Shown piece by piece: positions 27,681 to 36,800 of a stretch of DNA of 64,000 nt (position 1 is its first letter; every line of letters starts with the position of its first letter). The stretch lies in NCBI RefSeq assembly GCF_900636825.1, contig NZ_LR134318.1, positions 682,001 to 746,000 on the forward strand, in the 5' to 3' direction. The position numbers and the translations under genes were made by a program. The stretch comes from Pseudomonas fluorescens. Lineage in GTDB: Bacteria > Pseudomonadota > Gammaproteobacteria > Pseudomonadales > Pseudomonadaceae. A model generated the notes under the pieces. It searched no databases. It was not told the origin of the DNA and saw nothing but the letters and a program-made list of their open reading frames with translations.

Positions 27681-29594
27681 ATGTCCGTACGACGCACACG
27701 TAAAGACGATGGCAGCCAATGGACAGTTGCGGACAGCCGCAGCGTTTACGGGATTCGCCATTGGGGGGCCGGGTATTTCGCGATCAATGAAGCCGGTCGC
27801 GTCGAAGTTCGTCCGAACGGCCCGAGCAGCTCGCCCATCGACCTGTTCGAGCAAGTCGACCAACTGCGCAAAAGCGGTTTGTCCTTGCCGTTGTTGGTGC
27901 GCTTCCCCGACATCCTGCAGGATCGTGTTCGCCAGTTGACCGGCGCCTTCGATGCGAACATCGAGCGCCTGGAATACCAGAGCAAATACACCGCGCTGTA
28001 CCCGATCAAGGTGAACCAGCAAGAAGCGGTGATCGAGAACATCATCGCCACTCAAAACGTTTCCATCGGTCTGGAAGCCGGTTCCAAGCCCGAGCTGCTG
28101 GCCGTGCTTGCGCTCGCGCCGAAGGGCGGCACCATCGTTTGCAACGGCTACAAGGATCGCGAGTTCATTCGTCTGGCCCTGATGGGACAGAAGCTTGGCC
28201 ACAACGTGTTCATCGTCATCGAGAAAGAGTCCGAAGTCGCTCTGGTGATCGAGGAAGCCGCCTCGCTCAAGGTCAAGCCACAGGTGGGTCTGCGCGTGCG
28301 TCTGTCGTCGCTGGCCTCGTCGAAGTGGGCGGACACCGGTGGTGAGAAGTCCAAATTCGGCCTGTCTGCGGCGCAGTTGCTGTCGGTGGTCGAGCGCTTC
28401 CGTGGCGCCGGCCTGGATCAGGGCATCCGTCTGCTGCACTTCCACATGGGCTCGCAGATCGCCAACCTCGCCGACTACCAGCACGGCTTCAAGGAAGCGA
28501 TCCGTTATTACGGCGAGTTGCGCAACCTCGGCTTGCCGGTTGATCACATCGACGTGGGCGGTGGCCTGGGTGTCGACTACGACGGTACGCACTCGCGCAA
28601 CGCCAGTTCGATCAACTACGACATGGACGATTACGCCGGTGTCGTGGTCGGCATGCTCAAGGAATTCTGCGATGCGCAGAGCCTGCCGCATCCGCACATT
28701 TTCTCCGAAAGCGGCCGCTCGCTGACCGCCCACCACGCGATGCTGGTGGTGCAGGTCACTGACGTCGAGAAACACAACGACGAAATCCCGCTGATCGAAA
28801 ACAAGGAAAACCTGCCGGAAACCGTGCAGTGGCTGGTGGATCTGCTTGGGCCGACCGACATCGAAATGGTCACCGAAACCTACTGGCGCGCCACGCACTA
28901 CATGAGCGATGTGGCTGCACAGTACGCTGACGGCAAACTGACCCTGGCGGAAAAAGCCCTGGCCGAGCAGTGCTACTTCGCCGTCTGCCGTCGCTTGCAC
29001 AACTCGCTGAAAGCGCGGCAGCGTTCGCACCGCCAAGTGCTCGACGAGCTCAACGACAAGCTGGCCGACAAGTACATCTGCAATTTCTCGGTGTTCCAGA
29101 GCCTGCCGGACACCTGGGCGATCGACCAGGTACTGCCGATCATTCCGCTGCACCGTCTCGACGAGGAGCCGTTGCGCCGTGCAGTGCTGCAGGATCTGAC
29201 CTGCGACTCCGATGGCAAGATCAACCAGTACGTCGACGAGCAGAGCATCGAAACCAGCCTGCCGGTACACGGTTTGAATGAAGGCGAAGATTATCTGCTT
29301 GGCGTGTTCCTGGTCGGCGCCTACCAGGAAATCCTCGGCGACATGCACAACCTGTTCGGTGACACCGACTCGGTGAACATCTACCAGAACGCCGATGGCA
29401 GCGTCTACCACGCCGGCATCGAGACCCACGACACCATCGAAGACATGTTGCGTTACGTGCATTTGTCGCCGGAAGAGCTGATGACCCACTACCGCGACAA
29501 GTGCGCCAGTGCCCGCATCAGTGCCAGCGAGCGCACGCAGTTCCTCGATGCATTGCGTCTGGGGCTGACCCGTTCTTCTTACCTGTCTTCCTGA
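27681..29594 (+). CDS. speA: Biosynthetic arginine decarboxylase SpeA
   Basis: A 637-residue PLP-dependent fold-III decarboxylase that makes agmatine from arginine for putrescine synthesis. The PLP lysine lies in [21 protein letters not shown] and [13 protein letters not shown] are further family motifs. Length and start ([19 protein letters not shown]) match Pseudomonas SpeA. SD AGGGGA is seven bases ahead of ATG 27681. Confidence 0.97.
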   Translation: MSVRRTRKDDGSQWTVADSRSVYGIRHWGAGYFAINEAGRVEVRPNGPSSSPIDLFEQVDQLRKSGLSLPLLVRFPDILQDRVRQLTGAFDANIERLEYQSKYTALYPIKVNQQEAVIENIIATQNVSIGLEAGSKPELLAVLALAPKGGTIVCNGYKDREFIRLALMGQKLGHNVFIVIEKESEVALVIEEAASLKVKPQVGLRVRLSSLASSKWADTGGEKSKFGLSAAQLLSVVERFRGAGLDQGIRLLHFHMGSQIANLADYQHGFKEAIRYYGELRNLGLPVDHIDVGGGLGVDYDGTHSRNASSINYDMDDYAGVVVGMLKEFCDAQSLPHPHIFSESGRSLTAHHAMLVVQVTDVEKHNDEIPLIENKENLPETVQWLVDLLGPTDIEMVTETYWRATHYMSDVAAQYADGKLTLAEKALAEQCYFAVCRRLHNSLKARQRSHRQVLDELNDKLADKYICNFSVFQSLPDTWAIDQVLPIIPLHRLDEEPLRRAVLQDLTCDSDGKINQYVDEQSIETSLPVHGLNEGEDYLLGVFLVGAYQEILGDMHNLFGDTDSVNIYQNADGSVYHAGIETHDTIEDMLRYVHLSPEELMTHYRDKCASARISASERTQFLDALRLGLTRSSYLSS

Positions 29595-29620
29595 GGTCAG
29601 GTTGCCTGCCCGCCGGGTTG

Positions 29621-29655
29621 TCTGAAATTTTCCCGATAGTTGCGGAAATTTCAGA
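29621..29655. promoter_or_regulatory. Inverted repeat downstream of speA
   Basis: TCTGAAATTT, a 15-base spacer, then AAATTTCAGA, a perfect ten-base palindrome 26 bases after the speA stop and about 170 bases upstream of vgrG. It has no trailing T run, so an operator is as likely as a terminator. The remaining sequence to 29827 shows no gene. Confidence 0.45.
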
Positions 29656-29827
29656 TGACTCGGTGGGACACTTCCCAAAATCTCCGCGAAATATAGGCTC
29701 ATCCCGGCCAGCAAAGTCATTCGGTCTGCTTTTCGCGTAGGTCATTTCCTAAGTTGTAGTTGCGCTCTCTACTCAGCCATGGCTCTCGGCGAGAATCCCC
29801 GGCCGCCCCTCCTGTAGAGATCCGCCA

Positions 29828-31174
29828 ATGTTCGATCCCACCAACGAGTCGTCGTTTCGTCTCGATGTAGCGGGTCTGTCCGCTCCCTTCGAAGTCCTGG
29901 CCTTTACCGGTAACGAGGCCCTCAGCGAGCCCTTCGCGTTTGAAATCGATGTGTTGGTCGAAGATGCGCATCTGGACCTTGCCAGTTTGTTGCACCGATC
30001 GGCATTTCTGTGTTTTGGCGCCGCGCATGAGGGCGTGCACGGCCAGTTGCAGAGTCTGCTCCAGCACGAGCACGGCAGTAGCTCGCGGTTATGTCGGGTT
30101 CAGCTCGGGCCGAAATTGAGTTGCCTGGCGCTACGGTTCAGCCAGCGCATCTTCAGCGGTAAATCCGTGGTGCAGATGCTTGATCAAGTGCTCAAGGAAC
30201 ACGGAATCACAGGCGCTCAGCGCCGCTTCGACTGCTGCGCCAAATATTCCCCCGGCACGTTTTGCACTCAATACTGCGAATCGGATCTGCAGTTTCTCCA
30301 GCGCTTGTGCGCCCAGGCGCGTCTTCATTATTACTTCGAACACCGGCGCGATGGGCATTGCCTGGTATTCGGCGACGATCCTGCCGGCCTGCCGACAACC
30401 GCTGTGGCACGGTTTGCCGTTGCGGGCGAAGAGGCCGTCCCCGCTGTTCGGCAGTGGCAGTTGCAGGACAAGGTGCAGCACGTCCCGGCAACGGCGCCGC
30501 TGCGCACAGCGCAAGGCCAGACCCATCTGGCCGGGCTGCGCAGTGGTCAATGGTTGCCGCTGACCGGTCATCCTCTAGCCGAATGCAATCGTCGCTGGTT
30601 ATTGACCCGGGTGGAGCATCACGCCGATCAACTCATGGAACCGGTCTACAGCAACCAGATTTTTGCCCTTGAGCAAGCGTCAGCATTGGCGCCGACGGCC
30701 GCGTCCTCGAGGCGACGCATGCACAGCCTGCAACGGGCCTGGGTGGTGGAAGTCGACGAGCCGCGCCCCGATCACTCGCGCCCGGTCGCGGTGCAATTCG
30801 ATTGGCTGTATCAAGGCGAAGGTGCCGCCCCCAGCCATTGCTGGCTACCGTTGGCTCCGTCGCTGCAGCAGGCACCGAGCGCCATACTGGGCGAGGGTGT
30901 CGAAGTGGTGGTGAGTTTTCTCGAGGGTGACCCGGATCAGCCAATCATCAGTGGCATCTTGCAAAACCCTGTCGCCAGCGTCGACCACGAAGACCAGCCG
31001 CCATCGCCTGTCTTGCCAATGAGCCTGAGCGACAGCACGCTACGCCTGCTGCAATCGGCTGAGCCGTTGCTGTTGTTGTGTCTGATTCCCGGGGGCGGCA
31101 GTTTCAATCACTGTGCGCATTCGGTGTGCACCTGCCGATTGGTCGCCACCCTCGAACAGAGTGGCGGGCAATGA
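29828..31174 (+). CDS. vgrG: Short VgrG-type spike protein
   Basis: A 448-residue member of the VgrG/gp27-gp5 family. The N-terminal gp27-like part contains LSEPFAFEIDVLVED and YCESDLQFLQRLCAQ; a gp5 OB-fold follows (about 310-405, ending in VEVVVSFLEGDPDQPIISG). It stops shortly after, so the beta-helical needle and any C-terminal toxin or DUF2345 domain are missing; typical VgrGs are 600 or more residues. It overlaps the DUF4123 gene as ATGA. Its tail (LLCLIPGGGSFNHCAHS) has extra cysteines of unknown meaning. No T6SS sheath gene is nearby. Confidence 0.88.
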   Translation: MFDPTNESSFRLDVAGLSAPFEVLAFTGNEALSEPFAFEIDVLVEDAHLDLASLLHRSAFLCFGAAHEGVHGQLQSLLQHEHGSSSRLCRVQLGPKLSCLALRFSQRIFSGKSVVQMLDQVLKEHGITGAQRRFDCCAKYSPGTFCTQYCESDLQFLQRLCAQARLHYYFEHRRDGHCLVFGDDPAGLPTTAVARFAVAGEEAVPAVRQWQLQDKVQHVPATAPLRTAQGQTHLAGLRSGQWLPLTGHPLAECNRRWLLTRVEHHADQLMEPVYSNQIFALEQASALAPTAASSRRRMHSLQRAWVVEVDEPRPDHSRPVAVQFDWLYQGEGAAPSHCWLPLAPSLQQAPSAILGEGVEVVVSFLEGDPDQPIISGILQNPVASVDHEDQPPSPVLPMSLSDSTLRLLQSAEPLLLLCLIPGGGSFNHCAHSVCTCRLVATLEQSGGQ

Positions 31175-31965
31175 GTGGCGCAAGGCTCGATATGGATGCG
31201 CAGTGGTTATTACTTGACCGGGTGGATAGCCCGAGGGCGGTGCAGACGCTGCGTCAGGGGTTTGCCGGTGTGCAAAGCTTCTGGCTGTTTGACGACACCG
31301 AATTTCAGTCGGCGCGTGAGCTCGGGCCGCAATTGATCAGTTTGCAAGGTTGCCCGGCCTTGAATTCGCTATGTCAGCGCGATCCGCAGACCTGGCGCGG
31401 CTTGTTGCTGCACAGCTCAAGGCCCGGCGAAGAACTGCTTGCGCATTTGCGCCGGATGCTCACGGTTTCCCTGGGCCTCAGTCACCGCGCGCTGCTGGGT
31501 TTCTACAACCGTCAGACCGCCAGCTACTTTTTCGATGCCTGTGATGCCCGCGAATTGAGCCGTTGGCTCGGGCCTGTCCAGCACGTGACCTGGTTCGGGG
31601 GCACCTGGGCGGACCGCGCAGTTGGCAGTGAAGGCTGGCAGCAACTGCACAATCCAGGCTTGGCAGTCGCGCGCCTCGGCGTTGAGGAATCACTCAGCCC
31701 GCGCCAGCGCGAACGCCTGCAAACCTGTTTGCTGGAACAACATGCCTACCGCTGGAGTCAATCGATGGGTGTCGCTTATCCACAGTTATGGAGCCATGCC
31801 CAACAGGGGCTGATGCTGGGATTCACTGATCGCAGCGTACTCGATGAATGGCTATGGCTACGCTTGCAACACCCGCGAAAGGTTCTGCCGCTGCTGCCGG
31901 AAGGGCTGCCGCAGCAGGACCGACTCGACGACCTGCGCAGCCAATGGCAGAACGACCACCCCTGA
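31171..31965 (+). CDS. DUF4123 protein, T6SS effector chaperone
   Basis: A 264-residue soluble protein. WLLLDRVDSPRAVQTL near the start and WFGGTWADRAVG in the middle fit the DUF4123 (Tap/TEC) family of adaptors that load an effector on a cognate VgrG. ATG 31171 lies within the vgrG stop; the longer frame from 31078 runs in the vgrG tail and is not supported. In most loci the next gene is the cargo; here it is a lipoprotein esterase with its own export signal, so the cargo is not evident. Confidence 0.82.
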   Translation: MSGARLDMDAQWLLLDRVDSPRAVQTLRQGFAGVQSFWLFDDTEFQSARELGPQLISLQGCPALNSLCQRDPQTWRGLLLHSSRPGEELLAHLRRMLTVSLGLSHRALLGFYNRQTASYFFDACDARELSRWLGPVQHVTWFGGTWADRAVGSEGWQQLHNPGLAVARLGVEESLSPRQRERLQTCLLEQHAYRWSQSMGVAYPQLWSHAQQGLMLGFTDRSVLDEWLWLRLQHPRKVLPLLPEGLPQQDRLDDLRSQWQNDHP

Positions 31966-31977
31966 GGCAAACCGTTT

Positions 31978-32853
31978 ATGGCAGGTACACTCCGACCCTG
32001 GTTCGGCGCATTGATCGGCGGGCTGTTGTTGCTTGGCCTTGGCGGTTGCTCGCCGGTCGGGCTGCTCAATGCGCTGACCCCGCAGGCGTCCTTCACCCGC
32101 ACCGCCGGGATTGCCTATGGTGAGGATCCGCGGCAGAAGCTCGACGTTTATGTCCCCCGGCATCCGCTCGATGACGCGCCGGTAGTGCTGTTTTTTTACG
32201 GTGGCAGCTGGAACAGTGGCGTGCGCGAGGATTACACCTTCGTCGGCGAGGCATTGGCCTCGCAGGGGATTGTCGCGGTCATCGCTGACTATCGGCTGTA
32301 TCCGCAAGTGCGCTATCCATTGTTTCTTGAGGACGGCGCACTTGCTGTGGCGTGGGCCCGCACCCACATCTCCACGTTTTCCGGCAACCCGCAGCGCTTG
32401 TATCTGATGGGCCACAGCTCTGGCGCCTACAACGCGGCGATGCTGGCGCTGGACCCGCGGCTGCTGGCAGCGGTGGGCATGTCGACGAGGGATCTCAGTG
32501 GCTGGATCGGTCTGGCCGGGCCGTACGATTTTCTGCCGATCGAGAACCCCGACGTGCGCCCGGTGTTTTTCTGGCCGGACTCACCGGCGCAATCGCAGCC
32601 AATCAATCAGGTCCGTCGGGGTGCGCCGCCAGCCTTGCTGATCGCCGCGACCGAGGATGAATTGGTCAACCCGACACGCAACACCGGCGGCCTCGCGAAA
32701 AAACTGCGCGAGGCGCAGGTGCCGGTGCAGGACCTGTATTACTCGCGCCCCGGCCACGTGACGCTGGTGGCGGCATTGTCGCGGCCGTTGCGGCACCTGG
32801 CGCCTGTGCTGGAGCAAATCGTCGGTTTCATCAAGCACACGCCGGGTCAGTGA
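31978..32853 (+). CDS. Lipoprotein alpha/beta-hydrolase (carboxylesterase type)
   Basis: A 291-residue hydrolase with a lipoprotein signal (LLLLGLGGCS, lipid-modified Cys about residue 24). The oxyanion region VVLFFYGGSWNSG and the nucleophile elbow GHSSG mark a carboxylesterase/BD-FAE type alpha/beta-hydrolase; Asp in EDELVN and His in RPGHVT complete the triad. Substrate unknown. It ends four bases into dinF, transcribed towards it. It lies 12 bases after the DUF4123 gene, but the lipobox argues for Sec export rather than T6SS delivery. Confidence 0.85.
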   Translation: MAGTLRPWFGALIGGLLLLGLGGCSPVGLLNALTPQASFTRTAGIAYGEDPRQKLDVYVPRHPLDDAPVVLFFYGGSWNSGVREDYTFVGEALASQGIVAVIADYRLYPQVRYPLFLEDGALAVAWARTHISTFSGNPQRLYLMGHSSGAYNAAMLALDPRLLAAVGMSTRDLSGWIGLAGPYDFLPIENPDVRPVFFWPDSPAQSQPINQVRRGAPPALLIAATEDELVNPTRNTGGLAKKLREAQVPVQDLYYSRPGHVTLVAALSRPLRHLAPVLEQIVGFIKHTPGQ

Positions 32854-34196
32854 GCGGCGCCGCTGAACCAGCCATCGCTTCGTTTGAGATACCAGGCGAT
32901 TGCGCCCAGTGTCAGGCTGCGCAACACCATGAACAACAGGAACGACAGCCACAACCCGTGATTGCCCAGAGCTTGCAGCGCCCAGGCGAACGGCAGGAGC
33001 AGGGCAACGGTCAGCAGCATGCCGTTGCGCATTTCCCGCGCACGGGTAGCACCGATGAACAGGCCGTCGAGCAGATAACTCCACACAGCGATCAAAGGCA
33101 GCACGGCGAGGTAGGGCAAGTAGATGAAGGCTGTTTCGCGCACACTTTGGATATCTGTCTGCATTTCGATGAACAAATGCCCGGCCAGCATAAACAGGGC
33201 GGCAAAGCCCAGACTGGCAATCAGTGACCAGCCACCGGCAATCACCAGAGAGCGGCGCAAGGCCAGGCGGTCCCGGGCGCCGATGGCATGGCCGCATAAC
33301 GCTTCAACCGCATGAGCCAGACCGTCCAGTGCGTGTGCGGTGAGCAGCAAGCCGTTGAGCAGCAGCGCATTGGCAGCGACCGTCGCATCGCCGAGCCGCG
33401 CGCCCTGAACGGTGATCATGAAAAACACCGATTGCAGCGCCAGGCTGCGGATGAAGATGTCGCGATTGACCGCCAGCAACGGACGCCAGCTCTGCCAACG
33501 CTGTAACGCCGCCCAGACGATGTGCCCCGGATATGCGCGCAAGGCCTTGCGCGTCAGCAGCAAGCCGAGCAGGGCGCCGCTCCACTCGGCAATCACCGAG
33601 GCGCGCGCCGAACCGACCACACCCCAATCCAGACCGATGACGAACCACAGATTGAGCGCGATGTTGATCAGATTGGTGGTCAGCAGAATCGCCAGCGGCG
33701 CCCGGGCGTTTTGCGTACCGAGAAACCAGCCGACCAATGCGTAACTGGCGAGCGCTGCCGGCAGGCCAAACAACCGCGTATGGAAGAAGTCGCGAGTCAG
33801 TTGATCGAGCTCCGCAGACGGTTGCATGAAGTGCAGCGCAACGCCGCTGAGCGGTACGCCGAGCGTGCCCAAGACCAGCGCCAGGCCCATCGCCAGCAGT
33901 AAACCCTGCAAGAGAATCTGGCGCAGCGCCGCACCGTCGCTACGTCCGGCGGCTTGCGCGGCGAATCCGGTGGTGCCCATGCGCAGGAAGCCCATGGCCC
34001 AGGCAAGAAACGTGTACAGGCTGGCGCCGACCGCTACGGCGCCCAATTGATGGGCATGGGGCAAATGGCCGACAACGGTACTGTCGACAAGCGCCACCAG
34101 CGGTACGGAAATATTCGACAGGATCATCGGCGCGGCGAGCGCCCAGACCTTGCGATGGGTCGAGCGATCGCGCCAGTCGGTAATCAGGTTGGACAT
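32847..34196 (-). CDS. dinF: MATE family efflux transporter DinF
   Basis: A 449-residue protein with twelve predicted transmembrane helices. It matches the DinF branch of MATE transporters (WALAAPMILSNISVPLVALV, TVVGHLPHA, GVVGSARASVIAEW). MATE proteins exchange cations for toxic organic compounds; DinF is tied to oxidative and bile-salt resistance in E. coli. It converges on the esterase with a seven-base overlap of the 3' ends. No LexA box was recognised in the upstream 150 bases. Confidence 0.88.
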   Translation of the reverse strand: MSNLITDWRDRSTHRKVWALAAPMILSNISVPLVALVDSTVVGHLPHAHQLGAVAVGASLYTFLAWAMGFLRMGTTGFAAQAAGRSDGAALRQILLQGLLLAMGLALVLGTLGVPLSGVALHFMQPSAELDQLTRDFFHTRLFGLPAALASYALVGWFLGTQNARAPLAILLTTNLINIALNLWFVIGLDWGVVGSARASVIAEWSGALLGLLLTRKALRAYPGHIVWAALQRWQSWRPLLAVNRDIFIRSLALQSVFFMITVQGARLGDATVAANALLLNGLLLTAHALDGLAHAVEALCGHAIGARDRLALRRSLVIAGGWSLIASLGFAALFMLAGHLFIEMQTDIQSVRETAFIYLPYLAVLPLIAVWSYLLDGLFIGATRAREMRNGMLLTVALLLPFAWALQALGNHGLWLSFLLFMVLRSLTLGAIAWYLKRSDGWFSGAAH

Positions 34197-34240
34197 GCAG
34201 GCTCCTTGGGGGAGCGGGGATTGTAACGATTAACGCGATC

Positions 34241-34333
34241 CCTTGTAGGAGTGAGCCTGCTCGCGATAGGTCGGCCCAGTGACAACAGCGTCGAATGACC
34301 CACCACTATCGCGAGCAGGCTCACTCCTACAGG
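34241..34333. repeat. REP doublet of a second family
   Basis: Inverted copies of TTGTAGGAGTGAGCCTGCTC continuing into GCGATAG, about 40 bases apart. The unit differs from the GCTGCCG family elsewhere but has the same layout. It fills most of the gap between dinF and the small membrane protein. Confidence 0.88.
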
Positions 34334-34344
34334 GTTTTATGGTG

Positions 34345-34638
34345 TCAGTGGATAATCCAGCTCAACAACCACAACCCCAACAGCAGCCAGATGATCCCGG
34401 CGATGATTGACGCGTTCATGAACGCGCGGATCGCCGACCACAACAGCATCAGCCCGACGATCAGCGCGATGATGCTGATGATCGATGTGTCCATTCCCAG
34501 CGTCTTCGCCAGACCGTCGACGAAGTTGCCGCCGGCATTGCTCAGCATATTGAAAAGCCCGCTGAGGCCATCGACGATAAAGCGGATGACCGACCCGAGC
34601 GCCTGGCCGAGCCATTCGAAAAAGCTTTCTACCTGCAT
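34345..34638 (-). CDS. Small membrane protein, 97 residues
   Basis: Unrecognised. The first half is amphipathic and helical (FFEWLGQALGSVIRFIVDG), the second half has two hydrophobic segments (IISIIALIVGLMLLWSA and IIAGIIWLLLGLWLLSWI). Probably an inner-membrane protein. It sits alone between two REP elements. Similar short proteins occur in other pseudomonads as hypotheticals, as far as I recall. Confidence 0.65.
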   Translation of the reverse strand: MQVESFFEWLGQALGSVIRFIVDGLSGLFNMLSNAGGNFVDGLAKTLGMDTSIISIIALIVGLMLLWSAIRAFMNASIIAGIIWLLLGLWLLSWIIH

Positions 34639-34734
34639 GTGTGCATCCTGATGAAAGAGCTGATCCTTGGGCAGCCATTGACGTGGCCGAGTTCCGTGCC
34701 CGAAGTATGGCTCAACGCCGCGCCGAACGGAAAA

Positions 34735-34823
34735 CCTGTAGGAGCTGCCGCAGGCTGCGATCTTTTGATGTTGTTTTTGCAGATCAAGATCAAAAGATCG
34801 CAGCCTTCGGCAGCTCCTACAGG
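34735..34823. repeat. REP doublet left of the displaced gene-tail fragment
   Basis: Inverted pair of the TGTAGGAGCTGCCGCAGGC unit with GATCTTTTGAT arms. It is followed directly by the fragment at 34824-34941. Confidence 0.9.
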
Positions 34824-34941
34824 TTGTTTGCTGGCGGTCAATCCGGGTAACAATTCAGCCCCGCGCCCCACTGTCTATTCTGACGCTCTCGATACGTTCA
34901 ACCGCAGGACCCGCAGCATCAGTTTCAGCTACGAACTCTGA
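34824..34941 (+). pseudogene. Displaced copy of the tad-tail/tpsB-tail composite unit
   Basis: The sequence reads TTGTTTGCTGGCGGTCAAT, CAGCCCCGCG, CCCACTGTCTATTCTGA, then codons for ALDTFNRRT...SISFSYEL and a stop. It matches the units of the array at 52.7-53.5 kb read on the minus strand, including the junction between the DUF3613 gene tail and the last codons of tpsB. Only the C-terminal beta-signal of the transporter is present. REP doublets flank it on both sides, so it appears to have moved as a REP-bounded block. Confidence 0.8.
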
Positions 34942-34945
34942 TTCC

Positions 34946-35032
34946 GTATAGGAGCTGCCGCAGGCTGCGATCTTTTGATGTTGTTTTTTTGAGCTCAAGA
35001 TCAAAAGATCGCAGTCTGCGGCAGCTCCTACA
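34946..35032. repeat. REP doublet right of the displaced gene-tail fragment
   Basis: Inverted pair of the GCTGCCGCAGGC unit with GATCTTTTGAT arms and a T-rich loop, ending at CAGCTCCTACA. Together with the doublet at 34735 it brackets the fragment. Confidence 0.9.
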
Positions 35033-35088
35033 TGGGCCTTGCCTTCAGCTGGCATCCGCTTGAAGCTATACGCCTTCAGGAGAACCCG

Positions 35089-35391
35089 ATGAACCTTGTT
35101 GAACTGACCGAACGCCTGCACGCCATTCGCGATCGCAATGACTGGCGGCAATTTCACAGCCCGAAAAACCTCGCCATGGCCGCCAGCGTCGAGATGTCCG
35201 AACTGGTGGAAATCTTCCAGTGGCTGACGGAAGACCAGTCGCGCCAGTTGTCCGCCGACCAACTCGCCCACGCCGGCCAGGAAGTCGGCGATATCGTGCT
35301 GTACCTGTTGCTGCTGTGCAGCGAGCTGGGCCTGGACATGAATGAAGTGGTACGGGCCAAGCTCGCCGACAGCGAACGGCGGTTCAGCTGA
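35089..35391 (+). CDS. MazG-like nucleotide pyrophosphohydrolase
   Basis: A 100-residue all-helical protein of the RS21-C6/MazG-like group. The metal-binding pattern is visible: ASVEMSELVEIFQW (ExxE) and later QEVGDIVLYL (ExxD). Such enzymes hydrolyse non-canonical or excess NTPs. The start ATG 35089 has AGGAG upstream; the frame open from 35032 is REP sequence. It shares one base with the cmoM start region (stop TGA and ATG overlap), so both are one transcript. Confidence 0.88.
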   Translation: MNLVELTERLHAIRDRNDWRQFHSPKNLAMAASVEMSELVEIFQWLTEDQSRQLSADQLAHAGQEVGDIVLYLLLLCSELGLDMNEVVRAKLADSERRFS

Positions 35392-36140
35392 TGAGCGACC
35401 GGCATTTCGATCAGTTGGCGACGCGTTTCGCCGAAAAAATCTATGGCGGCGCCAAAGGTGCGATTCGCCTCGCGGTGTTGCAGGCCGACCTCGCTGAAGC
35501 GTTGCCGGATCGCCCGCTGCGGGTGCTCGATATCGGCGGTGGTCTCGGTCACATGTCGCTGTGGCTCGCCGAGCGCGGCCATCAAGTGACCTTCACCGAA
35601 CCGGCCGAACCGATGCTCGAAGGTGCGCGCCAGCGTTTCGCCGAAGCCGGACAAACCGCAACGTTCATCCAGGCGCCGTGGCAAGAACTGCCCGGCCAGC
35701 TCCCCGAACCGTATGACCTGGTGATCTGCCACGCCGTGCTCGAATGGCTGGCCGAACCCCACGCGATTCTGCCGGTGCTGCATCGACTGACCAAGCCCGG
35801 CGGCTGGTTGTCGCTGGCGTTCTACAACCGCGACGCGCTGATCTACCGCAATCTGCTCAAAGGCCATTTCAAGAAAATGCGCAAAAACACCATGGCCGGC
35901 GAAAAGCAGAGCCTGACCCCGCAGCAACCGCTCGATCCGCGGGAACTGGCAACGCAACTCGAAGGCCTGTGGCAGGTCGAAACCCAGAGCGGGATCCGGG
36001 TTTTCCACGACTACATGCCGGTGGAGTTCCAGGCCCGCGCCGAACTTGTGGATTTGCTCGAGATGGAGCTCGCTCACCGTCGCCACCCAAGCTTCGCCGG
36101 GCTTGGGCGTTATCTGCACTGGATCTGTCGGCCGGTCTGA
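35391..36140 (+). CDS. cmoM: tRNA 5-carboxymethoxyuridine methyltransferase CmoM
   Basis: A 249-residue SAM methyltransferase. The start (SDRHFDQLATRFAEKIYGGAK) is very like E. coli CmoM (SmtA), and the SAM site is VLDIGGGLGHMSLWLAERGH. CmoM methylates cmo5U34 to mcmo5U34 in certain tRNAs. It follows the MazG-like gene by overlap and precedes two lipoprotein genes by 12 bases. Confidence 0.88.
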   Translation: MSDRHFDQLATRFAEKIYGGAKGAIRLAVLQADLAEALPDRPLRVLDIGGGLGHMSLWLAERGHQVTFTEPAEPMLEGARQRFAEAGQTATFIQAPWQELPGQLPEPYDLVICHAVLEWLAEPHAILPVLHRLTKPGGWLSLAFYNRDALIYRNLLKGHFKKMRKNTMAGEKQSLTPQQPLDPRELATQLEGLWQVETQSGIRVFHDYMPVEFQARAELVDLLEMELAHRRHPSFAGLGRYLHWICRPV

Positions 36141-36152
36141 ACGGAGTGCGAA

Positions 36153-36773
36153 ATGAAAGCTCACTGCGGATTAATGCTGATCTGTCTGGGGTTGGCTGCC
36201 TGCCAGGGCAGCAACCCGTACGTGGCGCAGTCGCGGCCTTTGCCGCCAGCGCCGCCGCATGCTGCCAACACCTTTGACCGCAGCGCATATCCGGCAGCGC
36301 CGCGCGATTACGGGCGCTATCGCAGCTGGGCTTGGCTCAATGGCCAATTGCCGCCCGGCACGGCGTGGGCGGATTCGGCGCAGGTAGCCGAAGCCGTGAG
36401 CAATGCGCTGGATCAGCGTGGCCTGCGGCCGTTGCATGACAACCGTCCGGCTGATTTGTTGGTCAGCGCTCAATTGAGCCTGCAAACCCGCTTGCGCCAG
36501 GAGCGGGACGATTACGGCTACTACGGTGGATACGGCGGGTACAGCGGCTACGATCGTTACGGGCGCGGTTATGGCATGTATAACAGCGTGCCGATCGTGC
36601 GCACCTATTCGGAACAGGTCGTGGTTGTGCAGGTCGATCTGTTCGATGCCGGCACCGGCCAGCCAGTGTGGAGTGCCAGCGCTGAAACCGGGGCCCGAGG
36701 TGGTCAGATCGAACGCACCGATTCGATTCGCGAGGCTGTGGAAAAAGCCCTGTCGGCGTATCCTCCGAGTTAG
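36153..36773 (+). CDS. DUF4136 lipoprotein, copy 1
   Basis: A 206-residue lipoprotein ([10 protein letters not shown], lipid Cys about residue 17). The body fits DUF4136: [14 protein letters not shown] near the start, ALDQRGLRP in the middle and [15 protein letters not shown] at the end. A Tyr/Gly-rich insert ([17 protein letters not shown]) sits in the middle. Function unknown. The paralogue at 36801 follows, so the two look like a tandem duplication that has diverged. Confidence 0.82.
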   Translation: MKAHCGLMLICLGLAACQGSNPYVAQSRPLPPAPPHAANTFDRSAYPAAPRDYGRYRSWAWLNGQLPPGTAWADSAQVAEAVSNALDQRGLRPLHDNRPADLLVSAQLSLQTRLRQERDDYGYYGGYGGYSGYDRYGRGYGMYNSVPIVRTYSEQVVVVQVDLFDAGTGQPVWSASAETGARGGQIERTDSIREAVEKALSAYPPS

Positions 36774-36800
36774 CTTCCTGCCTATGAGTGGAGAAAGATC

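Noticed and set aside
27666..29720. 684-codon minus-strand frame
   Set aside because: It is the antisense of speA; the GC-rich third codon positions of speA keep this frame open. The plus strand encodes a recognisable enzyme.
31978..32853. T6SS lipase effector delivered by the upstream vgrG-DUF4123 pair
   Set aside because: The protein has a clear lipoprotein signal and lipobox, so Sec/Lol export is far more likely; kept only as a low-probability alternative in a finding.
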